From Dillenia suffruticosa (Eukaryota; Streptophyta; Magnoliopsida; Dilleniales; Dilleniaceae): a stretch of DNA of 64,000 bases. Below are positions 1 to 12,904 of the stretch, piece after piece. The stretch is taken from NCBI GenBank assembly GCA_033439265.1, contig JAVTVX010000031.1:17776001-17840000 (forward strand), written 5' to 3'. Each line of letters starts with the position of its first letter. The stretch's first letter is position 1. The notes beneath the pieces were generated by a model, which was given only the letters and a program-made list of their open reading frames with translations, was not told the DNA's origin and made no database searches. The position numbers and the translations under genes were made by a program.

Positions 1-1885
1 CCCAATAGAGCCCATTTTATCCATTGCTGCAGAAAAAGCCTGGAAGAACTTTTGCTTATCTTTAGCCAAAGCTTGCACTAGAGGCTTAGTCCTTGGATCC
101 AAATACAGAGCTTGGTCGGTGGCCAACAATCCCATCTTAGCCTCCAAATTGCCATAGTAAGCATGATCAAAGGAAAACGGCGTCGTAACATCAAATGGAG
201 TGATAATATCAGTATTGCCTCCATACTGAGGACATGACATTTTTAAGGCCTTTAAGAGTCTGGGGTCAATTGCAGGGTCAGGTTGCTTTGTGCCATGGTA
301 GTTGTACAAGCGACTGACAAAGTGTTCACAGTGCGAGAAGCCAATTGTGTGTGCACCAGAGAGTGCTACCAGGTCCTCTAGTGTTAGTCCTTTGGAGTTA
401 AAGAGCTTGAGAAGCTCATCCATGGTGGAATTCGCACGCGGTATGTTGGACCCAACCCTAGATGCTAGTGATATTCGTCCATCCCATCTACCTTTCTTCA
501 CTTGATAGTATGGACCTCCTGCCTGCAACATGGGCAATTAAAAAAACATTGGCTAATTCCACCCCAAGAAACTTCGGCATATGACATGTGCGACATTTTT
601 TATGCATGATTTGATAGTATGCTTAGCTGATTTTTTCACTTCTTATATTTTATTGTAAGCTTAGCATATTAATTTAGGTATATAAAGACAATTATTGATC
701 TCAGTTATCTCTTGGATTGGAAATCTTAAAAAGCTTTTGGTTTATCTTCTGTGCAAGATGACAAAGCTAGTGGTCTTCTACTTGGGAATAGGCGTTACAA
801 CGAGGGAAGACAAAAATGAATTAGTACAGAGTAATTGACAAAAACTTTGAATTTATTCTATACCCATTTGTTTGTTTCTTTTGAGAAGAAATTTTAGTTT
901 TCATATGACCAAACAACCAAGTTCCTTGCAACATGTGCTGTGCTATTTTGTATTTATCAGCAGAAAAAAGCAATGGGGGACTGGCAATGCATCCTAAACT
1001 AAGCTGAGAAAGACATCAAAAGACCTACGCTCTCCTAATATGTCAAGATGACATTAAATTGGATTACATCTGTAAAGTGAATGCTGCAAAATATAAAAGC
1101 CTGAAAATGTCTGTCTTGGAGTCTGTGTTATGGTGAATACAAGACACTCTTGAGAGAGAGAGGGGAGGGGGAAGAGAGAGAGAGAGAATTGTTGTTTACC
1201 AAGTGGATAAAATCTCTGGCTGCAATTGCTAGAATGTCAGCACAAGAAACCGCACCGAGACACTTGTTTTCAACCAAGGTTTTGACCTTGTTTATGGTAT
1301 CAAAGGCCTCCACAGCGAGGTCCTTGTTATCATGTGCATCCTTCTCTGCTATGCTTCCTGGCTTTGATGTGATTAATATTGATGCATCACACCCCTCAAT
1401 TCAACAACACATGCAACAAATACCCAGAACAGAACACTTAGAAAACCATGGTAGAATTGAAGATAGGTCAACTCTGGAGTTATGATACGATGATCACCGT
1501 TCTTAAAACGTACAACAAAAAATGTATGATTTCTTATTTCTTAAATCTCAAGGTAACGAAGGCTATCGAAACAAACTAGTACTAGTAATGCAAAAAGCAG
1601 AAATGTTGAGAGAATTACTTCTACGAAGCAGTCATGGAAGAAGAGCCGAATTGTAGCAGGACCGGATATGGGCACCTCATGGAAGAGTTGGGAAGTGACA
1701 GAGGATACAAGCTGGTCAATCTGAGGGCATGATTTGGCATAGTAGTCGACAGAGAGCGGGCGGGGGCGGCGCGTGGTCTTGTGTAAGCAATGTGAGGTCT
1801 TGAATGTACTACCTAGGATGAGCAAAGCAACGAGAAGAAATGAACGAGGATAAGTTGTTGAAGAAGAAGAGGGAGGGACAGACAT
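1..1885 (-). CDS. PER19: Class III secretory peroxidase, peroxidase 19-like (3' end outside window)
   Basis: Haem peroxidase of the plant secretory pathway; the family oxidises phenolics and other donors with H2O2 in wall or vacuole. Exons on the minus strand are 1885-1619, 1394-1200 and 522-1 (continuing off the window), all in phase 0 with GT-AG borders, giving 328 residues here; about 25-30 C-terminal residues are missing. Residues 1 to about 33 form a hydrophobic signal peptide. The distal haem site RLFFHDCF is at residues 80-87 (His84), GCDAS follows at exon 2, VSCADILAIAARD is in exon 2, and the proximal motif LSGAHTIGFSHC places the haem-ligand His near residue 212. The motif VDYYAKSCPQ and the sequence as a whole resemble what I remember of Arabidopsis peroxidase 19. 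The ATG at 1885 is the first in-frame Met before the signal peptide. Intron 1 holds a GA-rich microsatellite at about 1151-1188. No frameshift is seen. Donor substrate cannot be inferred. Confidence 0.93.
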
Positions 1886-2029
1886 GATTGGACTGGAGCA
1901 GCTGAGGACAAAGTTGGAATAGTAGTGGAGATAGAAATATGTGAAAAAAGGTGGAGACCAGGTTCGAGGCTTTGTTGCACAACAGACCAGACACCCTTGA
2001 AAGAGAGAATCAATGCCCGTGAACTTTAA

Positions 2030-2085
2030 GTCCTAAATTTATAAATATATAAGTAGGTAGAGAGAGAGCGAGAGAGAGAGAGAGG
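2030..2085 (-). promoter_or_regulatory. Candidate peroxidase core promoter: TATA-like run next to a GA/CT tract
   Basis: Read on the minus strand, an AT-rich TATATATTTATAAAT run lies about 150-165 bp upstream of the peroxidase ATG, with a CT-rich tract (plus-strand GA repeat about 2059-2083) immediately further upstream. Both are common in plant core promoters. The assignment rests on position and composition only. Confidence 0.35.
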
Positions 2086-5000
2086 AGTTATTAGCGAGCG
2101 AAAAGAAACATGAAGTGTACTAATTATTAAGAATTGAAAAGGACAAATGGGACCTCCAGGGACACACTGAAATTGCAAAGGAGTCTTGTGAATTTCATGA
2201 AAAGAAAACTATGGGCTAGCTAATAATTGGGGAATCATCATCATTAGCAAAAATGACCCGAACTCCTTTCACATAAAATATGGCATGCTTTAAAGGGTGT
2301 TAACATTTTCATGCGCCACTCCATCGGAAGATTCTCAATAAATACTTAAAAATCACCAAAAGGCAAAAGCATGTCACTCAAGTAATTTAATCATAGCAAA
2401 ATGTTAGTTATTGACATTGATTTGCAATAATATCCTTAAAATTAGATAAGAGGCGAGCGGGGTGAGGAATTGTCACGAAATTTTAAGAAAAAATCATTAA
2501 AAAATCTAGAAATTTTGTAATTTTAAAGATTTTTGACTTTTAAAAGTTGTAACTCTCATTCTTTTCAAAATTAAACTTGCAATATATGTTATATTTTATT
2601 TTCAATATGGTTTAAAAATTATATATACATTTTGTGTGAGTTAAAAATAGAGGATCGAGCTAAGATGATGGTGGATGGTGTGAGTCCCACTAGGCACTAG
2701 CCACCCAAAACGCGAGTCTTTAAATGCAGGGCATGTGCAAACAGAGGGGAAGGCCTTCATACATCATAAAAAAATAACCAAGACATTCAATGGCCTGGAC
2801 CATCACACCACATCAGCTGCTGAATCATTGTTTTTGGTATTTCGTATTTGGTATTTGGTATTGTCTTAAGTGGAGTGACCTTTTGGCCGTGAGTTGCAGT
2901 AAAAAGCTTCTAAATCTGAACCACCTTTCCTTTTCTCTCATTCCCTCAGCTTTAGATTGATGGCTTTCTTGCTTGGATTTATAGGAGATGATGAAGGGTT
3001 CTTCTGAAAATTCTTAAATCTACTTGAACTTTCTATGCTGGAGTGGGTTTCCACTTGCACGTTGAACGGTCATTTTTCCTTCTTTTTCATAAATTGGGTC
3101 TCTTCCAAGGAGTGGGCACGCCCAAAAGACCAAAAGGCCAAAAGGCATTGCTGTTGATTCCTTAAAGCATTTGGGGATTTGGTAGGATTTAGTTAATTGT
3201 CAACTATGTCACAGAAGTTAGCAATCCCTCGAAGAAAGCAATTCAGGGAGAATTGCTACAAAGATTCCACAGCTGGTCATCTGGATGATATTGAGATTTC
3301 CTGCCCTCTCCCGATACATAAGGATTCGAAATCTCTTATTTCTCTCTCTTCTTTATGTAAAACCTAGGCCTTTAGGCCAAAAAAATGTTACTATGATTCT
3401 CATTTTTTAACACAATGATTTGATTTCGAGTTTTTTGGGTCAGCTCAGACGACACGCGTGAGAATAATTCGTACAAACTAGATGGAGGAACTACGAATTT
3501 TTCCTTATAAACTGAAAATGGCCCTAACAACAAGAACCACTTCTGGGTTTTGGCACATAGGCACGGTGGAGGGGCAGGCCTCCAAGGGTAGTTGACACCA
3601 ACCCTTCTTTTTTTAGTCACTTTACCAAAGACTGGCTGTGGCCGAGGATGAAGTAAAGCTGAAATGGGAAATGGGTAACAAGCAAGTGGAGTAAATTTTA
3701 TAAACCATTCCTTTTGTCATTTTAATCAGATCTCCAGAAAGGCGACAACCTGCTGTTTTGTTGGCTTTCATATATACTAGTCTAGTCTGGCTTTGCTTGT
3801 TATGTTCCCAACTTCCAAGTGCAAATTTTGGTTTCTTATGAGATCGAATATTTTTTACAACAATTTTGGTTTCTTGTTAGCTTACCAACTTATAGTAATA
3901 GAAAACGAAGATTACTATTCATACCAACTTAATTTCTCTTTACAAATTCATAAATCATACAAAAATATTATTATATATTTTATTTTATCATAAATGGTTA
4001 AAAATGTGTAATATTAATTTTTCTACCAATTATTTCATTATAAAAATTAAAATTTTAGTACTCATCCATCCATGGTTAATTTGTCGTATTCATATTTATT
4101 CATATTATGTTTTCTCTGATCGTTGAGCATGACAGGTAAATTAAAAAATATATATTGTTTATTTTAATATATATATATATATATATATATTAAAATGATA
4201 CAATCACAATCATAGTATAATTAAAATAAGTTTCAAAATTGGTTCAACACGATCTGAATCATAAACACCACCAGGGGGTGACTTGGATTTCTACAATAAT
4301 CAAACCCGGTTGTGGGGATATAGGCTGTGACAGCAAGTACTAGATGGAACAAATTTTAAACCCTTAAAAAAGAGTATGGAGTCATTGAAGAGGAAATGGA
4401 CCCTTGCCTCTGAAAATTGCCCTTTTCAAGGAAAAGAAAAGGTTTAGTACCATTACTACTAGCATAGGAAGTGCCCAATATTGTCACAAAAATCAAGGAG
4501 GGCTAGCTAAGGGCTGCAGCAGGCTCATCGTTTTTCCAATATCGTAGCATAGGGAGATTTACAAGCAACACTTATCACGGGTCATCCCAAGCCAAAAGCT
4601 TTGAACTAAGGTGTATTTTTGGGTTTTAAAGTTACTTTTTTATTACTCGGGGAAAGTGTTATAAAAATGAAAATATAGAGCCAAAAGTGTTACTAAATTA
4701 ATAAACATAGGGTTAGAAATTGTTAATTAAAAATATAGTGCAAAATGGCGGGTACTTTTGGGGTTAAATTATTGGTCGGATAAATCATAATATTTTAGGT
4801 ATTTTTGATTATTATAAAATAAGACGAAATAATCAATAATTTATTTAAATTATATTCTCATTTAATTAAAAAAATAAAAAAATATGAGGGTAAAATAGTG
4901 ATAGTAACTCAAATTTTTTGTTTAAACATTTTTAGAATTTTTAAATGTGTAAGTAAAATCGATTTATTTAGAATTACCTTAATTCGAAAAAACGGATGAT

Positions 5001-5939
5001 CGGATGATCGGTCATCTCTCAAAATTGCCTTTTGAAGAGAAGATCGTGTATAGCATAGAAAGCACAAATTCTTGTCATGAAAATAAAAAGAATTAGGGAT
5101 TTATTTGAAAAGTCTCGAATTAATTCAATTTAAACTTATTTTATTTCATTTATAATATTTTAATTAAATAAAAATATTTGATAAAAAATATAAAATTTTG
5201 CAAGTGAAAACAAAATTATTTATAAAAGACTATAAACTTATTTCTATATTAATAATTTTTATATAAAATTCTACTTATTATTATGAGATATTCACAAATA
5301 CCGTAATTACGATATATATCAAACTTTTAAGTTAACTCATAAAAGATACATAATGCTTTTAAATCAAATACGTTCGATTCTCAAAAATTGTAATAAAAAT
5401 GTTTTTAAGTATAAGACTAGCTCGATATCTGAGTATACTTTCTAAACAATTTAGATTCGTATGATACGTATTAAAAAAAAAAGTAAGTATAACAATTCTA
5501 ATAAAGGTAAAATATCAAAATATTTCATACAATATCTAAATATGCTTTTCCAAAGGCCAACTTGTCTAATTCAAATTATCAAACATAGACCAAGTAAAAT
5601 CTCTTTGTAAAAATTTAAAGGGTATCCTTTTTTTTTTTTCCCATTCAATCTAATTATGCTATTAATATGATAAAAATAATATTTATATTCATTATTTGCT
5701 AAGGTATTTAGTTTCAATTTAAATTTCTAAAATTTAATTTAGTTATATAACTCGAAATTAAAAAATCTTATAATAAAGAGTATGAAAATATTCACTATTT
5801 TAGGCACAAATTTCTTTGGGCTCTTGAGCTATAATTAAAATCCAGTCATAACTTGATCACTACAAAGCAATATTTGGTAAAAGGATGACATTTTCGATAT
5901 TTTCATTGTAAAAATCTATTGCAAGAACATATGATATAC
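2086..5939. other. AT-rich intergenic DNA with no gene recognised
   Basis: No ORF with protein-family character and no plausible exon chain is visible on either strand. The stretch has long A/T runs and a perfect palindromic (AT)n block at about 4161-4196, whose arms are ATTTTAA and TTAAAAT. There is also a short tandem repeat GGATGATC at about 4994-5010. The ORFs at 3372-3620 (-) and 3793-3993 (+) are of low complexity or look random. The region from about 4600 to 5930 is extremely AT-rich and looks like decayed transposon or spacer sequence. Confidence 0.6.
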
Positions 5940-6265
5940 GAAAAGTTTTCAATATTAATATTTTCGTTTATGAAATATTTTAATATATTAAATTAATTAA
6001 TATTTACACAAAAATTTTTTGTTTTTTATATTTACATTTTTTCATATTTAATAAATTATTTAATTATTTAATCATAACATTAATTTTTATGTTATTTAAC
6101 TTATGATTAATAATTTTATATTTTTATTATAAAATATGATTATTCTATTATTTTTATAAAATAATTAATATTTATATAAAAATTTTTCTATTTTTTATAT
6201 TTATGCTTTTTCTCGTATCGTTTTATATTCATTTACAATTTTCATTTCCGTTTTGATGCAACCTA
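5940..6265. repeat. MITE-like AT-rich repeat, copy a
   Basis: This segment matches 6640-6965 by eye: both carry TTAAATTAATTAATATTTA near the left, ATAAAATAATTAA to the right, and end in a pyrimidine-rich run then CAACCTA. Copy a ends near GATGCAACCTAAATT. Each copy also holds an internal AT-rich duplication. The shared right end suggests two insertions of one small non-autonomous element, but I could not define inverted ends or target duplications. Confidence 0.45.
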
Positions 6266-6639
6266 AATTAGAACCGATGAAATGGAATTTTAAAATTAGA
6301 AAACCCATGTCATCAAAAATTAGAAAATAAACAAAATTGAAAATTTGCAACTTTAAGTTTGAAATAATCATAAAAATTTCAATTGAAATTGTTTCTTGCT
6401 TAAATAGGGATCACCAAAGTTTAGAAAACATTGAAATCACTTCACTAGAAAAATAATTTTTTTTTTTAAAAAATTTTTGATTAAATAAAAAAGTATTATT
6501 TCTTAGTTAATTATGGGTACCAAATTTTAAAAATAATTATTTTACTAGATTTAGTCAAATTAGTGAAAAAATACAGTGCAGCTTATTTTTGAATTTTCAT
6601 AATTTTTTTCCCACCTTACAAGTTTCAGTTCGGATGCAT

Positions 6640-6965
6640 GGAAATTTTTCAATGTCTTTCTGCTTTCGAAACATTTTTAAAGTATTTTAATAAATTAAAT
6701 TAATTAATATTTATACAGAATTCTTATATTTTTTATATTTAATAAAATATTTAATTAATTAATTAATTATAATTATATTTTTTATTTTTATATTATTCCT
6801 GATTAATAATTAAATTATTTTAGATTTATAATAAAGTATGATTATTTTATTATTTTGATAAAATAATTAAAATTTAGATACAAATTTTTATATATTTTAT
6901 ATTTTTAGGCGTATTATTTTGTCGTTACCGAATCCACCGTTTCCGTTTTTCGTTTCCATTTCTTT
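6640..6965. repeat. MITE-like AT-rich repeat, copy b
   Basis: Second, diverged copy of the element at 5940-6265 in direct orientation, ending near TTTCCAACCTAGCGTC. It lies directly upstream of the presumed transcription start of the ATP11 gene, so it forms part of that gene's proximal promoter. Confidence 0.45.
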
Positions 6966-6999
6966 CCAACCTAGCGTCTCAGTCGTTCTAGGAGACCGT

Positions 7000-7153
7000 C
7001 AGCACCCTAGCCCTCTCCCCTAACTTATCAACCGGTTAATTTCGTTCTCTTTCCAATCTCTCGCTTAATCTCTTACTCTCTCTCTCTCTCTCTCCCAATC
7101 AATCAATCAATTCACTTGCTATTGCTACTGCCGTTGCCGATCGATCAGTTCAG
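7000..7153 (+). promoter_or_regulatory. 5'UTR exon of the ATP11 gene with CT microsatellite
   Basis: A pyrimidine-rich leader with a CT repeat at about 7077-7094 and tandem AATC units ends at TCAG followed by the donor GTAAGC (7154). The next exon begins at 8132, just before the start codon, which gives a roughly 980-bp intron in the 5'UTR. The 5' boundary is a guess; no TATA box is obvious. Confidence 0.55.
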
Positions 7154-8140
7154 GTAAGCTCTCTTCTTCTATGCTCCTAAATGAGGGAAGCCGGTTTGTG
7201 TTTCTATTTGCTGGGCTGGGTTTGGATTGCAAGTTAGACCGCCATTGTTAGGCACTTAAGTGAGGTTCTTACCCATTGCGCGACAGAGTTGAATCTCAAA
7301 CTTTGTAAAAGGGTGATTTGCTCTTCGGTAATGTATTTGGCAATCGCCCCAGGAAAAAAAAAAGGAATTTATGTACATAATTTCAAAAATTTTAACCCCA
7401 TATGGTGTTTGCCCCATTAAAAATTATAACATCCCCCATCTGAAATTATAACATCCCCCATCTGAAATTATAACCCTAATTTTTTGCCCATGATGTAAAT
7501 TGCTGGCTCTGCTTGGTGCCCTTGTTGCTTAGACGAGCATTGAACATTGAGTATAAATAAGAAAATAATGGAATTTTTTTTTTAATCTCCTATCCAGTTT
7601 GGAAGACATTTTATTCACGTAGTGAAATAGCTTTAGGTTATGTTAATTAAGTTATGAATATTTTTTAGTCACATTTTGGAAGCGGTGTACAGCTTTGGAT
7701 AAGAAGATGTTCATAATCTCAAAATGTATATGGAAATCTTTATGTTGTCTTCTTATATAGGTGTGATACGTTTGATGTTGAAAAAAATTAAGGTGTGACA
7801 TAGATATTAACATTTTACAAAATAAAAAAAAAAATTATAGGATAAAAATTAAGAATTTATCTTGTTTTTGTTTGTGCTGCAAAAAAAATTGCCTCATAAA
7901 AATAATTGTCAAAAATTAATGATGTCAGTGGTTCCGGTGAGCGGCACTGGTACCTTTTCTGGTTCAAGCCCAAATCTGGTTTTAAAAACTTTGCAACTAA
8001 CATTTTTTTTTCATGATTTTGATGGTCAGTATCAAGAATTCATGTCTTTGAAAATTTAGGTGTAGTTTTCAGTAATTTTATAATTTTTAAAACAATGTTC
8101 GAATTCTTATGACATTCTGATGGTTTTGCAGATTAATGCA

Positions 8141-11030
8141 ATGCAACAATTGTCTTCAAAAATTTCGAGGGTTGTTGTTTCTTCATTCTCAGCTATCCAC
8201 CACCCTTCAAATGCTTCTCATTTTCAAAAGCAGTGGTTCTCATTCCATGTGAATCATCGACAACAACAAGAAGCTGCATCAATTCCAGGTCGTTTGGTGA
8301 GGTGGGGTTCACTTGGTTTTTACCGAACTTCAAAATTTGCAAGTGGGTTTACGCCATTACAACCAAAGCCACTGGATTCAATAATTGATCTAGAGAGGGC
8401 TAAGGACCGTTTGCCTGAGGATCTTGCAATGATTTGGGATGATGTAATGTCTCTTATCCAATCCTTGTTTACGTGTGTATCTTTCATTTATTCTTCATTT
8501 TCCTTTTCTCCTAATTTGTTGATTCAGTTTTTGCTAAGGTAACTGGCAGTGCAAACAATGGCTTTAGGCTACACTTAGTTGTTGAATAAATCAACTCAAA
8601 GAAGGGTCTAGTTGGTCATACTTTTTATGTATTAAGTGTTTATACAGCTTTTTCAAGTTACAGCTTACCTACCCATAGTGCATCATTTCTATGTACGTGT
8701 AGTTTTTTGTTCAGTCTTTGCTTGTCATGATTAGTTACCATGGAGCATGGTTGCATAACCAGTTGTCACCAGTTGGCCTACACATCTTTTTCATGCTGAC
8801 ACTGCGAGTGCAACTATTGCAGTATACTGTTTTCACTAATTCTCTTAGCTGTTAATGGTGAAATTGCTGGTGGTTTCTTCCTTACTGTTACCCATTCTGC
8901 TAGTTCGTGTCCTGTTTCCATGACCATGAGAATAATCCCTCGTGTGTTACTTACAATATCCATATTCAAACCCTTTTATAGACAACCATGACTTGTGCTG
9001 TAACAGTATCACTTGGGGAGAGGTCACATTGGTGCATCCATGAAAGCGAAGCTGTACCATTTATTGGAGCAAAGAGCAGCGCAGTGGTAAGTCTCTTTAA
9101 GTGATGTTGTTCTTCATGTGTGTTTTTTTGCTGATTTTCTCAATACCAACATCCTTCTATTCTTGTAGCCGATACTTTGTCATTCCACTTTGGAGGGGAA
9201 GTGGTTACACAACAATGTTCTTACAAGGTATGGTTCCATTATTTCTTGTTTACAAGTAGGGATTCTCCTGTTGTAGACCTTGTCAATCTGTCATACATCC
9301 TCTTTGCTTTTGTCTTGGATATTGAATTAAACTATTGGAGTAATTAAATATATTGTCTTAGTGAAGTCTTCTTTCGAGGAAATTGCCTGTAGAATAAACG
9401 TGAATCTACCTACAGAATATACATTTTTTTTTGAAGGAACAAAAAATAGAGATCTGACCAACATTGATATAAGCCATTCGCAATAGACACAGAGATCTAT
9501 TTCCTGCAGGATTTATATATTATACACAGAAAATTGGCAAAAGAAAATTGATTTGATGAAGAATTTGTCCATATTCTGGTTCTACATGTCTAAAGAAATA
9601 TTCTATTAGGAATGGCTGGGGCCACGTGCAACACTCCCTGCACGACTCCTTAACTTCAAAGAAAAAACAAAAAAAGAAAAGAGTTCTCTTCACTTGCGAC
9701 TGGGATTGGGCGCAACCCAGCTGGACATGGCAGAAGAGAATTCCGGTGGGGAGCAAATCATGTGAGCTCTAAATTTTTAATTCTGAAAGATAAACCAAAT
9801 TCACAATGAAATGCAGACGTCGTGTTAATCAGGAGCAGGTCCAACCTTCAGAATCTGCAAGATGACAAGAATTCATGCTCAATAGAGATTTGCACACCTG
9901 ATAATAACAGCTCCACTTGTTTCTTTTGAGAAGGAGCCCACACATTGATTTTCTTCTTAACCATCTAAAAATAGTGCTTGACAAAAGCAAAGAAAGCACA
10001 ATAGGATCCCATTTCAAACAGAAAGGAGAAACAATGTCCATTCATTAAAATAGATACATATACATAGTCATATTCATTCATGAATATTGGTGAATTGCAC
10101 CTATAATGAGAACAACTATGTTTAGGAACTCCCTATGCAAGGGGAGACAAGGCATCAGGGAACTGGAAAATTTCAATTCTGTCCTGAACCCTTGACAGGT
10201 TGATGTTCTTGTGATATTCCCAATCCTGATCCAGTTCTTTTGCATTTAATACCATGCCAATAAGGGCATTGCAGCCATGAGATTTTCAACTAAAAATCTC
10301 CTTTGTTTCATTAGGTTGTCAAGTGTTCAAATCGTCTCTGGTCAGGTTCCCATGCTGAAAGGGTTCATCTTGACATGATTTTGCCCCAGAAAATTGTTCA
10401 AACTTTGCTTGGTGTTAGACATATCCAATTAAGACAGCTAGCAAAGACAGAACTAGGATTGTGTAACCTAGAATCTCTTTATTATTGAATTCTTCTGCTG
10501 TATTAGGAACTCTGGAATTCAAAAGTGAAAACTAGGGAACAATATTCAAGAAATTGTTGATCCTTCTGCTAATACGATGCTATTTACAGTTCCAGTTCGG
10601 TATTAATAAATTAAATAATGGTACTTCACATTCATCTGTTTTCTTTCAAGATAGTCTATAAGGTTGAGTTGTTGCAGTCAACTTTGAATTGGTTGTAAAA
10701 TAAATACTTTATATGATCTATTCAGTGCAGATGCCGCACATGCTTTTCACTGGTCTTGAAGATTATAAAGCAAGAGGAACTCAAGCAGCACCTTACTTCA
10801 CTGTAACTCATTACACAGAATTTGCAGAATCCAAGGATTTGGTGCTTATACGGGGGGATGTTGTGTTCACCAGCAAGCTCGGTGATTCAGAGGCAAAATG
10901 GCTTCTGGAAACCGCCCAATCTTTCTATTTGAATGATGTCAGGTACAAGCTAGTTGAACGGTTCAACAAAGAAACGCGTGACTTTGAGTTCAAGGATGTA
11001 CTGCAGGCACTAGACATGCCCATCTTGTGA
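8141..11030 (+). CDS. ATP11: Mitochondrial F1-ATPase assembly factor, ATP11 family
   Basis: Family role: a matrix chaperone that binds free F1 beta subunit and prevents its aggregation before assembly of the alpha3beta3 hexamer of ATP synthase. Coding exons are 8141-8443, 9007-9086, 9169-9227 and 10726-11030; the phases join cleanly to 248 aa, a usual size for plant members. Residues 1 to about 60 are rich in Ser, Arg and His with few acids, fitting a mitochondrial presequence. The ATP11 domain follows: MIWDDYHLGRGHIG across exons 2-3, FVIPLWRGSGYTTMFLQ in exon 4, then MPHMLFTGLEDYKA and a C-terminal FEFKDVLQALDMPIL. The ATG at 8120 lies before the acceptor AG (8130-8131), so 8141 is the first exonic Met. 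Intron 4 is about 1.5 kb and contains unrecognised low-copy sequence. The gene stands between PER19 and API5, as I recall for Arabidopsis At2g34050. Confidence 0.93.
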
Positions 11031-12904
11031 TGACATCAAATTATGCTTTTCTTTTGCTTCAATAAGAAGTCAAGAATCCAATGCAATAAGGAAATAGAGC
11101 AAAACTGTAACTGCAACTGTGGCCATCTCCATTGCTCTTGGAAAAGAACAGCATGCGAGTGGTGCATCCGCTTCTTCAATTTGCTGGTGGATGTAATGGA
11201 ATCACTGCTTATACACTTACAAGAGATTAATTTTGTGCTTCTCTTTTGAGCTTTCCTTAGTGGGAGGGGCATCAATCTCTACTCATTATCCTACATGAAT
11301 GATAGCTTTGTTGTTTATGCAGCTGGTTGCCAAGAAAGCTACTATTGGCTTCTCGAAACCTAATTGTGGCAGTGTATACTACTGCTGTTAATGACGAGGA
11401 TTTTATGCCTCCTCGAGCACTTCAGGTTCCGCAGTTTCTTCATTGAATGTTTAACCTCAGATAAATCTGGTATATTTCCCCTACTCCGAAATGATCTGTC
11501 TTCCATGATTAAAATCCTTGTGATAGCAAATGATCATATAAAGCCATACACATCATGAATATAACGTCTTGGCCCCAGGAAAACCACTAATACCGGGAGT
11601 GGTAAGGTTCAGGCGGACCTCTCCTCCTTGTGACACACTGTCAACCGAGTATTCCCTTCGGGCATCACAAAGTTGTTCAATCCGGGTCTAGGGTTTGCTC
11701 TTATCAAAGCCAGAGACTCCTTTGCCGGAACTTAGGGTTAGGGGTCATCGTCGTGGTCTGTGTATGAGCATATAGCTAAGCTCCATATGTCAGTTAACAA
11801 ATCAGTTATAAAGAATGTAAAGGTATATCATGCAGTAGAGTCGGAAATGGAGCAAAGGATGCTAAAGAACGGGATAAGCATTACACTTACGATATACATA
11901 TCCTCTCAAACATTATTCAATATCGACATCTTTTTATTGGATCAATTTTCATGCAAACCATTTTATATGAGTTCTCCAGCATAGTTTATTAAAAAATAAG
12001 TCACTTTGGACAGTAAAATGATGAGGTAAATTTTAGTCAAAACTTTCATGGCGGTATACCGTTAGGAAGGTTTTGAAGTCTAATTTGCCATAGATTGAAC
12101 CTCGATGGAATTGGAAAAACATAGTTACAGAAGAAAGAGCAAAAGCATAACTACTTATTCATGTGTTTGCTGTTCTTCTAATCCCCAAACCTTCATAGTC
12201 CACAAATAATCATGCATGCGCTGTCTACACTAAATAGAACTCCCTTGAGTAAATCATGAGCCCAGGTTCTTTTTGACCTACTCTCTTAATCCCTTAACTT
12301 AGTTTTAATCAAACATAATCATTTCTTCAAAAGTAACATATAAACAGCTAACTAGCTTGCAAGAACCACATTGAGATATCATTTACCTTGTTGAAAACTT
12401 AGCACAAAACAGGCTTGAGCACACCATGCTCCTTGCTCCAACAGGTCTTATAACTCAATTTCTTACTAGGCTGCCCAAAATTTCACATCTCACAAAACAA
12501 CCCAAGAGCTATCCCCAATATTTTTGTCCTGACAACAATTTTTAAAGGCCAGCATAAATTGAAGAACTCCTTTGATGAAATACAACTAGAACGCCACAAC
12601 AACTTGGGATTAGACTGCACTTCGAAAGGCCCAAGAATTTGAATTTCCAGCAGCCAAGCAACTCTAGAAACTGATACAATAAATTGACTTGTTAACAAAA
12701 TTTTTAGTTCATTTTTTGATTTTCCTGTTTGACTCAGACTGTAATCTCAAATTTTTGACTCATTTATTCATAAAATCTTAGACCCAAATTCGAATACTAG
12801 AGTTCGGCTTTCGGTTGAGTTTGGATTTTGGATCAATTTTCGTCACCTCTACCTCTTTTTATTTTTTGATTTTAAAATACTAATTATTGGAAACATAAAA
12901 CATT
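11031..12904. other. 3'UTR of ATP11 and intergenic spacer, no gene recognised
   Basis: The first 200-250 bases are probably 3'UTR. Further on, 11560-11760 is unusually GC-balanced for this window and contains GTTCAATCC, which resembles a Pol III B box; a convincing A box at the right distance is not visible, so no tRNA or SINE is called. The rest is AT-rich with no supported exon. Confidence 0.5.

Noticed and set aside
1809-2013. Upstream ORFs overlapping the peroxidase start
   Set aside because: They open only at TTG or GTG codons, with no ATG, so there is no real evidence for uORFs.
11560-11760. A Pol III element around GTTCAATCC
   Set aside because: The B-box-like string has no convincing A box at tRNA or SINE spacing.
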